Shown here: positions 1 to 8,075 of the stretch, piece after piece
Layout of the letters: every line of letters begins with the position of its first letter
Numbering within the stretch: the first letter of the stretch is position 1
NCBI GenBank assembly: GCA_947464585.1
Contig: CANHYS010000026.1
Location: 1 to 11,652, forward strand
DNA: 11,652 nt
Direction: 5' to 3'
Source: Planctomycetaceae bacterium
GTDB taxonomy: Bacteria > Planctomycetota > Planctomycetia > Pirellulales > UBA1268
Program-made: the position numbers and the translations under genes
The notes under the pieces: model-generated
What the model was told of the DNA's origin: nothing
Seen by the model: the letters and a program-made list of their open reading frames with translations, nothing else
The model's database searches: none

Positions 1-731
1 CGACGAAGGCCGAGATGGGCAAGACGCCGAAGCAGACCCGCGGCTGGGACGATCCGGCCGGCATCACGCGGGCCCAGCGGCACAAGGAGGAGTCGAGCGA
101 CTACCGCTACTTCCCCGAGCCCGACCTCGTGCCGGTGACCGTCTCTCAACAACAAATAGCCTCGCTCCGTGGTGAAATGCCCGAGCCGCCCGTGTCGCTC
201 CGCAAGACGCTCGCGTCGAAGTGGAAGATCTCGCCCTACGATTCCGACGTGCTCGTGAATCAGGGCCGCGAACTGGTCGACTACTTCGAGGATCTCGCCA
301 CCCGCGTGGGCGAGGGCAAGGTGGCCAGCAACTGGATGCAGCAGGACGTGCTCCGCATCCTGAATGAGACCAACGGCACCGTCGCCGCCTTCCCGATCCG
401 GCCGGCGGGTCTGGCCGACCTGATCGGCCGCGTGATGAAGGGCGACTTCGACACCAGCCGCGGTCGCGAGATCTTCGCGGAGATGGTGACCAGCGGCCGG
501 CCGGTGGACGAGGTGGTGGCGAGCATGGGCATCTCGGCCGTCAGCGACGACGACGTGATCGCCCTCTGCCGCGAACTGCTGGCGGCCAACCCGAAGATCG
601 TGGCCGACGTGAAGAGCGGCAAGGAGCAGGCCGCCGCCGGGCTGATCGGCCAGGCGAAGAAGAAAAACCCGAACGTCAATCCGGGGAAGGTGCGGGCCAC
701 CTGCATCGATCTGATCCGCGGAATGGACTGA
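1..731 (+). CDS. gatB: Aspartyl/glutamyl-tRNA(Asn/Gln) amidotransferase subunit B, 3' part
   Basis: The gene enters from outside the window; the first full codon in frame is at position 3 and about 243 codons are visible, roughly the C-terminal half of a family that is usually near 480-500 residues. GatB is the tRNA-binding and kinase subunit of the cytoplasmic GatCAB complex, which converts misacylated Glu-tRNA(Gln) or Asp-tRNA(Asn) to the amide form. Seen directly: the family signature PKQTRGWDD followed by [15 protein letters not shown], near the end of the catalytic domain. The helical tail and the YqeY-like tRNA-binding C-terminus follow ([11 protein letters not shown], then [19 protein letters not shown]). 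The ATG at 15 is internal to the protein and is not its start. The SAM hydrolase gene follows after 40 bases on the same strand, so the two may be cotranscribed. Assignment is secure. Confidence 0.96.
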   Translation, partial: TKAEMGKTPKQTRGWDDPAGITRAQRHKEESSDYRYFPEPDLVPVTVSQQQIASLRGEMPEPPVSLRKTLASKWKISPYDSDVLVNQGRELVDYFEDLATRVGEGKVASNWMQQDVLRILNETNGTVAAFPIRPAGLADLIGRVMKGDFDTSRGREIFAEMVTSGRPVDEVVASMGISAVSDDDVIALCRELLAANPKIVADVKSGKEQAAAGLIGQAKKKNPNVNPGKVRATCIDLIRGMD

Positions 732-771
732 CGGCCGCAGTGGCACGACTTCGGAGCATGGTCACAGCGGC

Positions 772-1632
772 ATGACTCGCGTCGTCACGCTCACCACCGA
801 CTTTGGCTCCGGCAGCGGGTATGTGGCCGAACTGAAGGGCCGGCTCCTGCATGCCACGACTCCGTTCACGCTCGTCGACATCTCCCATGACGTGCCGCCG
901 CACGACATCCGCGCCGCCGCATGGCTGGTGGGGCAGGGCTGCCCGGCGTTTCCATCCGGCACGCTCCACATCGTGGTGGTCGATCCCGGCGTCGGCACCG
1001 ACCGCGGTCTCGTCTGGGCCCGGCTGGGCACTCCTGAATCGCACCAGGAATTTCTCTGTCCCGACAACGGCGTGCTGGCGCTCGCGCATCAGCGGCTGCC
1101 GCTGATGGCAGCACGCAGGCTCGACGTGCCGCCCGACGCGGCGGCGACCTTCCACGGCCGCGACGTGCTCGCGCCCCTGGCTGCGCGGCTCATCGACAGC
1201 CTGAACCCGGAGTCGCTGGGTAGTCCGCTCGACACGCTGGCCACGTTTTACTGGCCCTCGCATGTGGAAACGCCCACGGGCATCCAAGGCGAAGTGATCC
1301 ACATCGACGCTTTCGGCAATCTGGTGACGAACCTGCCGGACTCGCTCGTGCCGCGGCTCCACTCAGCCGGCCGGCTCCGCGTGGGCACGCATGAGATCAC
1401 GACCATCGTGCGCACCTACGGCGAAGCTGTGCCGGGCACGGCAGTGGCGCTCGTCGGCTCACAGGGCTTTATCGAGGCGGCAATCGTGGAGGGCCGTGCC
1501 GACGAACGGTTGAACGCCCGCCTCGGTACGCCGGTGGCCATCGATTCAGAAGCCCTCCGATCGCTCCAGAGCGAGGGCAGAAGCGTGCCGAGCGCGAGCT
1601 TCCCATCCACCGACCGGAAGTGCTTTCCCTGA
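772..1632 (+). CDS. SAM hydrolase (adenosine-forming), DUF62 / SAM hydroxide adenosyltransferase family
   Basis: This 286-residue protein belongs to the DUF62 family, related to fluorinases and chlorinases. Members split S-adenosylmethionine into adenosine and methionine using water or hydroxide as nucleophile. Motifs seen: TLTTDFG at residues 7-13, VVVDPGVGTDR at 68-78, CPDNG at 96-100, TFHGRDVLAP at 126-135, IDAFGNLVTN at 178-187 and VGSQGFIEAA at 228-237. Asp71, Arg78 and His128 match the conserved Asp-Arg-His set of the family, so it should be the hydrolase rather than a halogenase. The last 25 or so residues, after the GTPVAI strand, are low in recognisable motifs and look like a tail. 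The ATG at 772 begins directly at the first beta strand, as is usual; upstream sequence has only a weak Shine-Dalgarno. It is 40 bases behind gatB on the same strand. The cellular role of this family is uncertain; SAM turnover is the known chemistry. Confidence 0.93.
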   Translation: MTRVVTLTTDFGSGSGYVAELKGRLLHATTPFTLVDISHDVPPHDIRAAAWLVGQGCPAFPSGTLHIVVVDPGVGTDRGLVWARLGTPESHQEFLCPDNGVLALAHQRLPLMAARRLDVPPDAAATFHGRDVLAPLAARLIDSLNPESLGSPLDTLATFYWPSHVETPTGIQGEVIHIDAFGNLVTNLPDSLVPRLHSAGRLRVGTHEITTIVRTYGEAVPGTAVALVGSQGFIEAAIVEGRADERLNARLGTPVAIDSEALRSLQSEGRSVPSASFPSTDRKCFP

Positions 1633-1639
1633 AGGGCAT

Positions 1640-1668
1640 CCTGGTCGGACCCGCTCCGAAGGGCCAGG
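1640..1668. terminator. Candidate two-way hairpin terminator between convergent genes
   Basis: Between the stop codons of two convergent genes lies an interrupted inverted repeat. The arms are CCTGG (1640-1644) plus TCGGA (1645-1649), the loop is CCCGC, and the return arms are TCCGA (1655-1659) and CCAGG (1664-1668), separated by a four-base AGGG bulge. Position and symmetry suit a bidirectional terminator serving both genes. Neither side shows a clear T-run, so this is a hairpin by inspection only; intrinsic termination is an inference. Confidence 0.4.
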
Positions 1669-1680
1669 CGTTGTTGGCAC

Positions 1681-2610
1681 TCAATGCATCTCGACGGCGC
1701 AGGTGCCAAGGCCCGCTGCGTAATAGTTGAACTGCACGTTCGGATGATCGGCGAGCAGCGACATGGGAACGGCCGAGTCAACGATGCGTTTCGAAATCAT
1801 CAGGGCGGTGAGACGCTGTCCAAGCGGATTGTCGTGCACGCCCGCCTGCCAGATCGAGACTTTCTCCGCCTTCCAGGTCTGCACAGGCCCCACCGTGATC
1901 GCCTTCTGCGGAACCATCGTGATGTTGCCACCGCCGCTCGTGCGGGCATTCTGCGCCAGCGTCACGGGGTGGAGATCGACGACCCGCGTCCCCAGCCGTC
2001 GATACTCTTCCGCGGACGGCGGGTGGTTCGCGTATTTTCCGTCACGGCGGACCGGGTCGTTGAACGCCCAGTGCTTGATGTCCCCCTGGCCGCCCTGCAT
2101 CACGGCGCAGCGGGCTGCTTCCCAGCTTGCCTCATAGGACTCGACGTCGCCCTTTGGAAAATGCAGGTTGGCCTCGGGCATCCGCAGCTCAGGCCGTATC
2201 CGATCGAAACACAATTCGCGATCGGCCCGTTCAAACGAAAGCGGATGCGTGACCGGCACCTCGCGGCCATCTTCATACCACTCGTCCATGCCCCAGAAGT
2301 GGGCGTGCCGCAGGTCGATGCCGAGTTCATTGACGAGCCGCGCCACGAGCGGAAGCTGCTCGGTCGGTCCGATCGGCCCGCAGATGCCGACCGGGTCATC
2401 GGCGGTCGCCTGCTTCCAGGCGGTGATGTATTCGAGGGCCTCGGCGAGATAAAAGTCTTCGAGGGTGTCGTAGAAGACCACACGGAATCCAGGCCGTGAG
2501 AGCCTGCTGAGGCTGTCTGCCGTGAGGGCCGCCGCATCGCGGATGATCTCGGCATCGAGGGTCGTGTAATCCCACCAGTCAGGGGCGATGCGACTCAGTG
2601 AACGGGACAT
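1681..2610 (-). CDS. Divergent glucosamine-6-phosphate deaminase/isomerase-like protein (NagB/6-phosphogluconolactonase fold)
   Basis: This 309-residue protein shows the NagB order of motifs: a glycine-rich phosphate loop ([14 protein letters not shown], 76-89), GMDEW (107-111, with Asp109 at the position of the NagB catalytic base), [14 protein letters not shown] (173-186), [13 protein letters not shown] (209-221) and KAITVGPVQ (236-244). NagB converts glucosamine-6-phosphate to fructose-6-phosphate and ammonia. Several landmark residues differ from E. coli NagB. The active-site segment has Asp one place early (Asp177, with Ile where the second catalytic Asp sits), His180 is kept, and Asp185 replaces the usual Glu. 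The phosphate loop is also unusual. The enzyme may therefore act on a different sugar phosphate. The ATG at 2610 has a good Shine-Dalgarno (GAAGGAAA, about 8 bases away). It lies 85 bases downstream of the XylR-type regulator on the same strand, probably as one operon. The fold is confident; the exact substrate is not. Confidence 0.8.
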   Translation of the reverse strand: MSRSLSRIAPDWWDYTTLDAEIIRDAAALTADSLSRLSRPGFRVVFYDTLEDFYLAEALEYITAWKQATADDPVGICGPIGPTEQLPLVARLVNELGIDLRHAHFWGMDEWYEDGREVPVTHPLSFERADRELCFDRIRPELRMPEANLHFPKGDVESYEASWEAARCAVMQGGQGDIKHWAFNDPVRRDGKYANHPPSAEEYRRLGTRVVDLHPVTLAQNARTSGGGNITMVPQKAITVGPVQTWKAEKVSIWQAGVHDNPLGQRLTALMISKRIVDSAVPMSLLADHPNVQFNYYAAGLGTCAVEMH

Positions 2611-2695
2611 GGAGCGTTTCCTTCGGTGAGGTGGTGGGAGTCAACAAGAGTGATGGAGATGAATGAGTTGGAGAGCCATGGCGACTGGGCGTTCA

Positions 2696-3952
2696 TCAAG
2701 TTGGTTCGGTGATCGGAAATCGCTCACTGCCGGCATCGCGGCGCATCGCGGCCGGCGTCGCCCCAAGATGGCGGCGGAAGAGCGTGGTCATGTAGGAGAC
2801 CGAAAGAAAACCAGCCCGGGGCGCGATCACTTTCAGGGGAAGGTCGGTCGTGGTCACCAGTCGCTGCGCCTCCGCGAGCCGCACCCGCAGGATCTCGTCG
2901 TGGATCGAGTGCCCGAGCGCCCGGCGGAACCGGTCTTCGAGCACCCAACGAGAGAGGCCGCTTTCGCGGACGACATCTCGAATCCCCACTCGTCCGCACG
3001 CCCTCTCGCCTACGAAACGGATCACCGAGGCAATCACCGGATCGGCAACGGCGACGGTCTGCGTCGAACGGCGAGCGATCACGCCGATCGGAGGCACCTT
3101 GATTCTCTCGGGGCGGCTTCGTGATCCAGGGCGGATCTTGCCGCCAGACCGCCTCATCAATCGATCGAGTACGCGGGCCGCCTCGAGCCCGATCCGTCGC
3201 GCCGCCTGCCGCACGCTCGACAGCGTCGGGTCGGAAAACTCACAGAGCAGGTCGTCGTCGTCCACTCCGATCACGGCCACGTCGTGGGGCACGCACAAAC
3301 CTGCCGTTCGGCAGGCCTCCAGAATATGCCGTGCGCGAATGTCGTCACAGGCCATGATTCCGACCGGCATGGGGAGCGAGGCAATCCACTGGACCAGTTC
3401 ATTCTGCAGCGACTGCCACTGCGTGGCCTCGTGCCCCGCGATGAACGCCTGACACGATTTTCCCGCAGCTCTCACCCGCGCCATGAACGAGCGGGCTCGT
3501 GCCTGCGACCACACCGCCGTCGGCGACGGAGGCAGGCCGTAAAAGCCACACGATTGCAGTCCTCGGCCCAACAGATGCTCGGCTGCGATCTCCGCAACCC
3601 GTGCATTATCGGTTTCAATGTAGGGAATTCGGGAGGCCGGGTCGTAGTAACCGGCTCCTCCACCCACGGCGACGACCGGCACGCCCGCGGCCTCGACCGC
3701 GCGGGCCACGCGTTGGTCGTCAAACGAGGCGATCAGGCCGTGCCCCGCCCATGTCTGGAAGTCGGGTAACCGCCGAGGCTCTTCCTCCTCGATGTACAAC
3801 CGCCAGTTGCCGGCTTCGCGGGCATACTGGGCAACTCCTCGGGCGATTTCGCGATCGTAGGGCAGCGACGGATCGACGATCACGCCAACCAAGAGGTCGC
3901 TGCCAGTGGCCTGGCCTGATCGCTTCCGTGATGCCCGCACAGCCTTTCCCAT
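2696..3952 (-). CDS. XylR-type transcriptional regulator (LacI-like sugar-binding domain + AraC HTH domain)
   Basis: This regulator has 418 residues from the chosen start. Residues about 20-290 form a LacI/periplasmic-binding-like ligand domain: YDREIARGVAQYARE early on, then IETDNARVAEIAAEHLL, and the hinge-side segment VAVIGVDDDDLLCEFSDPTL. Residues about 305-405 are an AraC-type double helix-turn-helix: IRDVVRESGLSRWVLEDRF is the first unit, then VIAPRAGF and LFRRHLGATPAAMR the second. E. coli XylR has the same architecture and activates sugar genes when it binds its sugar. The start is uncertain. The ATG at 3952 fits the domain edge; in-frame GTG (3970) and TTG (4006) would add 6 or 18 residues, and none has a strong Shine-Dalgarno. 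The NagB-like gene follows 85 bases downstream. Divergently, a DUF1559 gene carries a 21-bp-spaced direct repeat in its promoter, a form suited to an AraC-type dimer. I infer that this protein binds there; the ligand is unknown. Confidence 0.88.
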   Translation of the reverse strand: MGKAVRASRKRSGQATGSDLLVGVIVDPSLPYDREIARGVAQYAREAGNWRLYIEEEEPRRLPDFQTWAGHGLIASFDDQRVARAVEAAGVPVVAVGGGAGYYDPASRIPYIETDNARVAEIAAEHLLGRGLQSCGFYGLPPSPTAVWSQARARSFMARVRAAGKSCQAFIAGHEATQWQSLQNELVQWIASLPMPVGIMACDDIRARHILEACRTAGLCVPHDVAVIGVDDDDLLCEFSDPTLSSVRQAARRIGLEAARVLDRLMRRSGGKIRPGSRSRPERIKVPPIGVIARRSTQTVAVADPVIASVIRFVGERACGRVGIRDVVRESGLSRWVLEDRFRRALGHSIHDEILRVRLAEAQRLVTTTDLPLKVIAPRAGFLSVSYMTTLFRRHLGATPAAMRRDAGSERFPITEPT

Positions 3953-4032
3953 GAGGGCATTGTGGTTCACCGATCGGGAGACCGCAACGTGACAGCCCCC
4001 CGCCAAGCGTCACCTGCCACGCGCCTTCACGT

Positions 4033-4066
4033 GATCAAAACAATCGCCAGATAGATCAAAACAAAG
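4033..4066 (+). promoter_or_regulatory. Operator 1: two GATCAAAACAA half-sites 21 bp apart
   Basis: The sequence GATCAAAACAA occurs at 4033-4043 and again at 4054-4064, exactly 21 bp start to start, with CGCC at offset 12 after the first. The same layout recurs before the genes at 5395 and 10507. Two helical turns between direct half-sites is the form used by AraC-type dimers (the araI1/I2 half-sites are also 21 bp apart). The site lies between the divergent XylR-type regulator gene and the DUF1559 gene, so it could serve both. The repeat and spacing are seen; the regulator that binds it is inferred. Confidence 0.72.
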
Positions 4067-4082
4067 GGGCACGACCGCCGCC

Positions 4083-4111
4083 TTCCTGCCACACCGACAT
4101 GTTCCTATGAT
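4083..4111 (+). promoter_or_regulatory. Sigma-70-like promoter of the solitary DUF1559 gene
   Basis: A -35-like TTCCTG (4083-4088) and a -10 box TATGAT (4106-4111) are separated by 17 bases. The -10 starts exactly 52 bp after the second half-site of operator 1. An identical -35 hexamer with the same spacing occurs at the 5395 gene. The -35 is a poor match to TTGACA, as expected for an activator-dependent promoter. It leaves an untranslated leader of about 80 bases before the ATG at 4197. Confidence 0.6.
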
Positions 4112-4196
4112 GGTCGGAGGGTACCATAGAACGGTCGGCTCGAGGGATTCCTCGCAGACTTTTCATCACGCGGGCTGTGGGCAAGGGAGATGAACC

Positions 4197-5174
4197 ATGA
4201 CAATTCAAAACGTGACCGCTCGTAGGTATCGGCGGGAGACGGCTGGCACGAAGCGACACGGATTCACTCTCGTCGAACTCCTCGTCGTCATCGCCATCAT
4301 TGGCACGCTCGTCGGTCTGCTTCTGCCGGCGGTGCAGGCAGCCCGCGAGGCAGCGAGGCGGAGTGAATGCCAAAACAAACTGCGGCAACTCGGCGTGGCT
4401 CTGGCCAATCACGAGTCAGCACGCCGACAGCTTCCCAACGGTGCCGATGGCTATACCTGGACGAGCGGTACGACCAACGCCAGCATGCTGGTCAAAATCC
4501 TTCCGTTCATCGAACATCAGGACTTGTATCAAAGGTGGGACTTTACACTGCCGGTGAGTTCGTCACCGAACAATGCGGTCGCCAACACGCTCATTCCCCA
4601 ATTGTTCTGCCCGACGTACACTGGCGCGAAGCAAGGGGGCGCGGGGTACATCACCAGCAGTCTGACCTGTTACGCAACGTGCTACGTGGGCGTCTTCGGC
4701 TGGCATGCGACCGATGGCCGGGCGCTCACGAGAACTGGTCTCGGCAGCCAACGTGGCGCGTTTTTTATCGACAGCAACACCAAGACAAAGGACATCACGG
4801 ACGGCCTGAGCAAAACGCTGGTCTTTGGTGAGTTTCGCCCCGACTTTCTGCGGGTGCTGAGCCCGACGTTCTACACAGAGACCGGGTCGGAGGCGATTGG
4901 TCCCAACGGCCGGTGGAGTCCTTGGGCGGCAAGTATCTTCTTGGAAAATATCGGTTCGGTGAAAGGCATGAAGTATTCGCCGAATCAGGTGTTCGCCCCC
5001 TATAACGCGCGAACGAGTGATGTGTGGCCGCTGCCCTTCAGTTCCGGGCATCCTGGCGGCACGTCGATGCTGTATGGGGATGGTGCCGTCACATTCGTAT
5101 CGGACAACGTTGACATTACCGTGTGGCGGAATCTCTCCACGATCGCCGGCGGCGAGGGCGACACGAATCTCTGA
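4197..5174 (+). CDS. DUF1559 pseudopilin-like protein (prepilin leader, H-X9-DG domain), solitary copy
   Basis: This 325-residue protein starts with a class III (type IV prepilin) signal: a basic leader, cleavage expected after Gly22, Phe23 as first mature residue and Glu27 at +5, then a hydrophobic helix to about residue 45. The C-terminus carries the H-X9-DG signature (His285, Asp295-Gly296) followed by [23 protein letters not shown] at 199-212 is the usual central DUF1559 segment. DUF1559 proteins are very numerous in Planctomycetes and are thought to be secreted or surface-anchored; their function is unknown. The ATG is set by AAGGGAG seven bases upstream. Its first 17 codons nearly match those of the 5395 gene at DNA level, while the rest diverges. 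Unlike the other three copies here, it has no lipoprotein gene behind it; a fresh promoter follows instead. Confidence 0.93.
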   Translation: MTIQNVTARRYRRETAGTKRHGFTLVELLVVIAIIGTLVGLLLPAVQAAREAARRSECQNKLRQLGVALANHESARRQLPNGADGYTWTSGTTNASMLVKILPFIEHQDLYQRWDFTLPVSSSPNNAVANTLIPQLFCPTYTGAKQGGAGYITSSLTCYATCYVGVFGWHATDGRALTRTGLGSQRGAFFIDSNTKTKDITDGLSKTLVFGEFRPDFLRVLSPTFYTETGSEAIGPNGRWSPWAASIFLENIGSVKGMKYSPNQVFAPYNARTSDVWPLPFSSGHPGGTSMLYGDGAVTFVSDNVDITVWRNLSTIAGGEGDTNL

Positions 5175-5229
5175 CCGGCGGGCGGTGCCCTCCTTGACCG
5201 GTTCGCGGATCTGGTACGCGACTTCGTTC

Positions 5230-5263
5230 AATCAAAAGCCTCGCCACACAGATCAAAACAAAG
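5230..5263 (+). promoter_or_regulatory. Operator 2: RATCAAAA half-sites 21 bp apart
   Basis: AATCAAAAG (5230-5238) and GATCAAAACAAAG (5251-5263) are 21 bp apart, with CGCC at offset 12 after the first. The second half-site is identical to that of operator 1 over 13 bases, and similarity continues down to the -35 box (ACCGCCG and CTTCCTGCC shared). The first half-site is more worn (G to A at the first base). Binding of the divergently encoded XylR-type regulator is inferred. Confidence 0.68.
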
Positions 5264-5279
5264 CGGCATTACCGCCGAC

Positions 5280-5308
5280 TTCCTGCCCTACTAGACTGCC
5301 CGTATAGT
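5280..5308 (+). promoter_or_regulatory. Sigma-70-like promoter of the first DUF1559-lipoprotein pair
   Basis: TTCCTG (5280-5285), a 17-base spacer and TATAGT (5303-5308) repeat the layout of the promoter at 4083-4111. The -10 again begins 52 bp after the second half-site of its operator. The leader to the ATG at 5395 is about 80 bases and ends in the same AAGGGAG ribosome-binding stretch. No other promoter was evident before the later pairs, so this one may drive 5395 through 10294. Confidence 0.58.
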
Positions 5309-5394
5309 TATGGGGGTGTGAGGGGACGTGCGGACCGCAATTCATTCCCTCGCCGGATCGTATCGCGTGGGCCTAACGCCAAGGGAGATGAACC

Positions 5395-6399
5395 ATGCCC
5401 ATTCAAAACGTGACCGCCCGTAGGTATCGGTGGGAGACGGCTGGCAAGAATCCACACGGGTTCACCCTCGTCGAACTCCTCGTCGTCATCGCCATCATCG
5501 GCACGCTCGTGGGCCTGCTCCTGCCGGCCGTGCAGTCTGCCAGGGAAGCGGCGCGGCGGTCGACCTGCACGAACAATCTCAAGCAGCTGGGGCTTGCGCT
5601 GCACAACTATCACGATGCGCAGAAGAGATTCCCGCTCTCATCGTGGTCTTCTCTCGTCTCCGGCGCATACAGCTACGATGGGCACACGATCAACACCTGG
5701 CTGCTCCCCTACGTGGAAGAATCCGCCGTCTACAGCAAGCTGAATCTCGACGTGCCGTCGAACTCTGCGCCCAATGCAGCGCTGCTGATAGGCCGCAGAT
5801 GGGGTTTTCAGGCCTGCCCCAGCAACCCGAATGCGACGACACTGGGAGGCTATGACGGCGGGTGGATGTCGCAGGGCGCCTCCTATATGCCCTCCGCCGG
5901 ACCGCGGTCGTACGGCAACTGGAGCACCAACGACTGCGGTGCTGCCGGCAGCCCCTCCTACTGCATCGAAGGATCAATGGTCGACAAACAATCGGGCATG
6001 TTCGGCTACGGCAATAGCGTGCCGGGCTGGAACACCACGAACCCGTGGTATGTCCGCATCAAGGACGTCACCGACGGCACCTCCAAGACGATCGCCTTCG
6101 GCGAGGTACTGCCGCAAAATAACATGTACTTCGGCATGTGGGCGACCCAGGCCCACGCCTTCGCGACGTCCTACAGGATCAACAGCAACCTGCGGCAGGT
6201 CACCGTCACGGGCAACATCCCGACGGACGGCTGGCCGAACGGTCTCATCCACAACTCGGGAATGGCGAGTTCGCACTCGGGCGGAGCACACGCGATGATG
6301 GCCGACGGAGCGGTCGCTTTTCTGAGCGACAACATCGACTTCAAAACCTTCAACTACCTTGGGAATCGGCGTGATGGTGCCATTTTCGACGCGTATTGA
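5395..6399 (+). CDS. DUF1559 pseudopilin-like protein, pair 1
   Basis: This 334-residue protein has a prepilin leader that should be cut after Gly22, with Phe23 at +1 and Glu27 at +5, then a single hydrophobic helix. Cys58 falls just after the helix and Cys141, Cys181 and Cys190 follow, so disulfides are possible in an exported protein. The central [16 protein letters not shown] (222-237) and the C-terminal H-X9-DG signature (His294, Asp304-Gly305, then VAFLSDNID) place it in DUF1559. The ATG is set by AAGGGAG seven bases upstream, and the first 17 codons nearly match the 4197 gene. A lipoprotein gene starts 25 bases after the stop, which suggests the two work together at the cell envelope. 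The role of the family is not known. Confidence 0.93.
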   Translation: MPIQNVTARRYRWETAGKNPHGFTLVELLVVIAIIGTLVGLLLPAVQSAREAARRSTCTNNLKQLGLALHNYHDAQKRFPLSSWSSLVSGAYSYDGHTINTWLLPYVEESAVYSKLNLDVPSNSAPNAALLIGRRWGFQACPSNPNATTLGGYDGGWMSQGASYMPSAGPRSYGNWSTNDCGAAGSPSYCIEGSMVDKQSGMFGYGNSVPGWNTTNPWYVRIKDVTDGTSKTIAFGEVLPQNNMYFGMWATQAHAFATSYRINSNLRQVTVTGNIPTDGWPNGLIHNSGMASSHSGGAHAMMADGAVAFLSDNIDFKTFNYLGNRRDGAIFDAY

Positions 6400-6424
6400 T
6401 TTCCCGATTCCCAAAGGACTCTGC

Positions 6425-6919
6425 ATGGACGCGAGCGTACGTGGTTTGCCCGCTCATAGTGTGCCCAATCGCGCTTTGGCTTGGTTGTTTGTTCTCGGTT
6501 GCGTCCTTGTGATTGCGGGCGGCTGCGGCTCGGGCGTACGGCCGATCGACGGCAGCGTGCCCGTTTCGGGCACCGTGACATTCAACGGCCAGCCGCTCGA
6601 GCAGGGCATGGTGCGGTTTGCGCCGGAGGGCGGCGGCAAGACCCAGCCGGCCACGGGCCAGATCAAGAATGGAAAGTTCACGATGCAGACCACCGCATCG
6701 TCGCCAGGCGTGGTGGCAGGGAAGTACAAGGTGAGCATCATCAGCAACAAGCCGTTCACGCCGCCGCCTCTCAAGCCCGGAACGCCTCCCGACTCCAAAA
6801 CAAAGCTCGAGCCGGAGAGCCTCATCCCCAAGAAATACAATGACATCAAGACTTCGGGGCTCGAGGCAGACGTGACGGCCGCCGTCACGGCGCTGACGTT
6901 CGCCCTGCAGGGCGAGTGA
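6425..6919 (+). CDS. Small lipoprotein with transthyretin/carboxypeptidase-regulatory-like beta domain, pair 1
   Basis: This 164-residue protein has a long N-region, a hydrophobic stretch ([16 protein letters not shown]) and a lipobox-like end AGGC, with Cys34 as the likely lipidated residue. The mature part resembles the planctomycete transthyretin-like domain: [19 protein letters not shown], then [11 protein letters not shown] and [11 protein letters not shown]. Two short features shared with the other small lipoproteins here are the G-x-V-T-F-x-G-Q-P-L opening and the IPKKYN-type motif near the end. The frame stays open upstream to 6359, overlapping the DUF1559 gene, but the ATG at 6425 has AAAGGA six bases upstream and gives a proper signal peptide. 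It lies 25 bases behind the DUF1559 gene and is probably its operon partner. No enzymatic residues are apparent; a binding or scaffold role is a guess. Confidence 0.87.
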   Translation: MDASVRGLPAHSVPNRALAWLFVLGCVLVIAGGCGSGVRPIDGSVPVSGTVTFNGQPLEQGMVRFAPEGGGKTQPATGQIKNGKFTMQTTASSPGVVAGKYKVSIISNKPFTPPPLKPGTPPDSKTKLEPESLIPKKYNDIKTSGLEADVTAAVTALTFALQGE

Positions 6920-7071
6920 TTGCCGACTGTCTTTCACAACTGCCCCCCGCAACGCAAGCAGTCACGCACGCAACACCCGAATCCCAGAACGCCCAGTCGA
7001 GAGACACAACTCGTCAGACCAGCCTTTCTTGCTGCAGCTTTTTCTTTCCTCTTGATTCAGGAGGGCAGTCC

Positions 7072-8073
7072 GTGTTTTACGAAATACCTCATTACGAGTC
7101 GCCGACCCGGCCCGGCCATCGGGCCAAGGCCGCGTTCACCTTGGTCGAACTCCTCGTCGTCATCGCCATCATCGGCACGCTTGTCGGCCTGCTCCTGCCA
7201 GCCGTACAGGCAGCGAGAGAGAGCGCCCGCCTCAGCCAGTGCGGGAACAATCAGAAGCAACTCGCGTTGGCGTTTCAACTTTATGCCGATGCGAAGAAGT
7301 CGTTCCCGCCGGGATCTGGCTACGCTTCGAGCCAAGGCTCCATTGGCTGGACGACACCTTTCTCCGGCTTACGGTCCACCTGGTGGCATTACCCCATGCC
7401 CTTCCTCGAGTTGAAAAGCGAATACGACACCATGATCCGCAGAGGAGGTCCGTGGAACGCGGTCCAGACGAATTCAGCCAGCGACTTCACGAAAAACGCG
7501 CCGCCCGCGGCACGCTGCCCTTCCGATCCGATCGGTGGCAAAAACAGGACGTGGGGCGCCGCCGGGGGCGGAGCAGCCAGCGATGTTGCGTCGGGCCAAG
7601 GATTTCATGGTAACTACGTCGTCAATGCAGGCTCGACCAAGTTTTACAACGGCGCCGCAAATGCGACGGACTCTCAAAATCTGAATGGCGTCTGCTTTTC
7701 CATGTCGAAGATCATGCCGAAGGACATCATTGACGGGTTGTCGAAAACCGTGGTCGTCTCCGAAATCCGGCTGGTTGAAGATGCCACCAAGGACGATATG
7801 CGTGGACGTTATTGGAATGGCTGGGATCCGTCCATGTCATGGTTCAGCACGCTCTATCCCCCAAACACGACCAATCCGGATCGATATCAGTGGAGCAGTG
7901 ATGCGATGCTCGCGCCCGCGGTGGCAAACAGTTCTGATGGTGTCATTTCGGCGCGGAGCGCGCATCCCGGCGGTGTCAACGCAGCCTTTGTCGATGGCTC
8001 GGTGACGTTTATCTCCGACAGTGTCGATTCGACGGTCTACAACGCCTATGGCTCGCGCAACGGAGGCAACTGA
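7072..8073 (+). CDS. DUF1559 pseudopilin-like protein, pair 2 (GTG start)
   Basis: This 333-residue protein begins at a GTG with a strong Shine-Dalgarno, AGGAGGG, seven bases before it. The start is confirmed by the paralog at 8640, whose first residues (MLYEIPHH) match MFYEIPHY. The frame is open further up to a GTG at 6916, but that extension has no counterpart in the paralog. The prepilin leader ends in Ala21 rather than Gly, followed by Phe22 and Glu26 at +5. The C-terminus has the H-X9-DG signature (His298, Asp308-Gly309, then VTFISDSVD), and [14 protein letters not shown] lies at 218-231. A lipoprotein gene starts two bases after the stop. A 152-base gap precedes it, with no clear promoter. 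Exported or envelope-anchored; function unknown. Confidence 0.92.
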   Translation: MFYEIPHYESPTRPGHRAKAAFTLVELLVVIAIIGTLVGLLLPAVQAARESARLSQCGNNQKQLALAFQLYADAKKSFPPGSGYASSQGSIGWTTPFSGLRSTWWHYPMPFLELKSEYDTMIRRGGPWNAVQTNSASDFTKNAPPAARCPSDPIGGKNRTWGAAGGGAASDVASGQGFHGNYVVNAGSTKFYNGAANATDSQNLNGVCFSMSKIMPKDIIDGLSKTVVVSEIRLVEDATKDDMRGRYWNGWDPSMSWFSTLYPPNTTNPDRYQWSSDAMLAPAVANSSDGVISARSAHPGGVNAAFVDGSVTFISDSVDSTVYNAYGSRNGGN

Positions 8074-8075
8074 GC

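Noticed and set aside
2202..2212. A GATCGAAAC match to the operator half-site.
   Set aside because: It lies inside the NagB-like coding region with no second half-site 21 bp away and no promoter.
1684..2499. A 271-codon plus-strand frame opposite the NagB-like gene.
   Set aside because: The minus strand carries recognisable NagB motifs and a good start; the plus frame is Arg/His-rich and without motifs.
4027..4034. The palindrome TCACGTGA next to operator 1.
   Set aside because: It is short, is not found at the other two operators, and is likely chance.
4190..4225. An overlapping 11-codon frame (MNHDNSKRDRS) starting seven bases before the 4197 ATG, with a like frame at the 5395 gene ([11 protein letters not shown]).
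   Set aside because: The Shine-Dalgarno abuts this ATG with no spacing, and the similarity is explained by near-identity of the overlapping coding DNA.
6916..7071. GTG at 6916 as an earlier start for the second paired DUF1559 gene.
   Set aside because: It would add 52 residues without a counterpart in the paralog at 8640, where an in-frame stop excludes such an extension. The GTG at 7072 has a strong ribosome-binding site and matches the paralog start.
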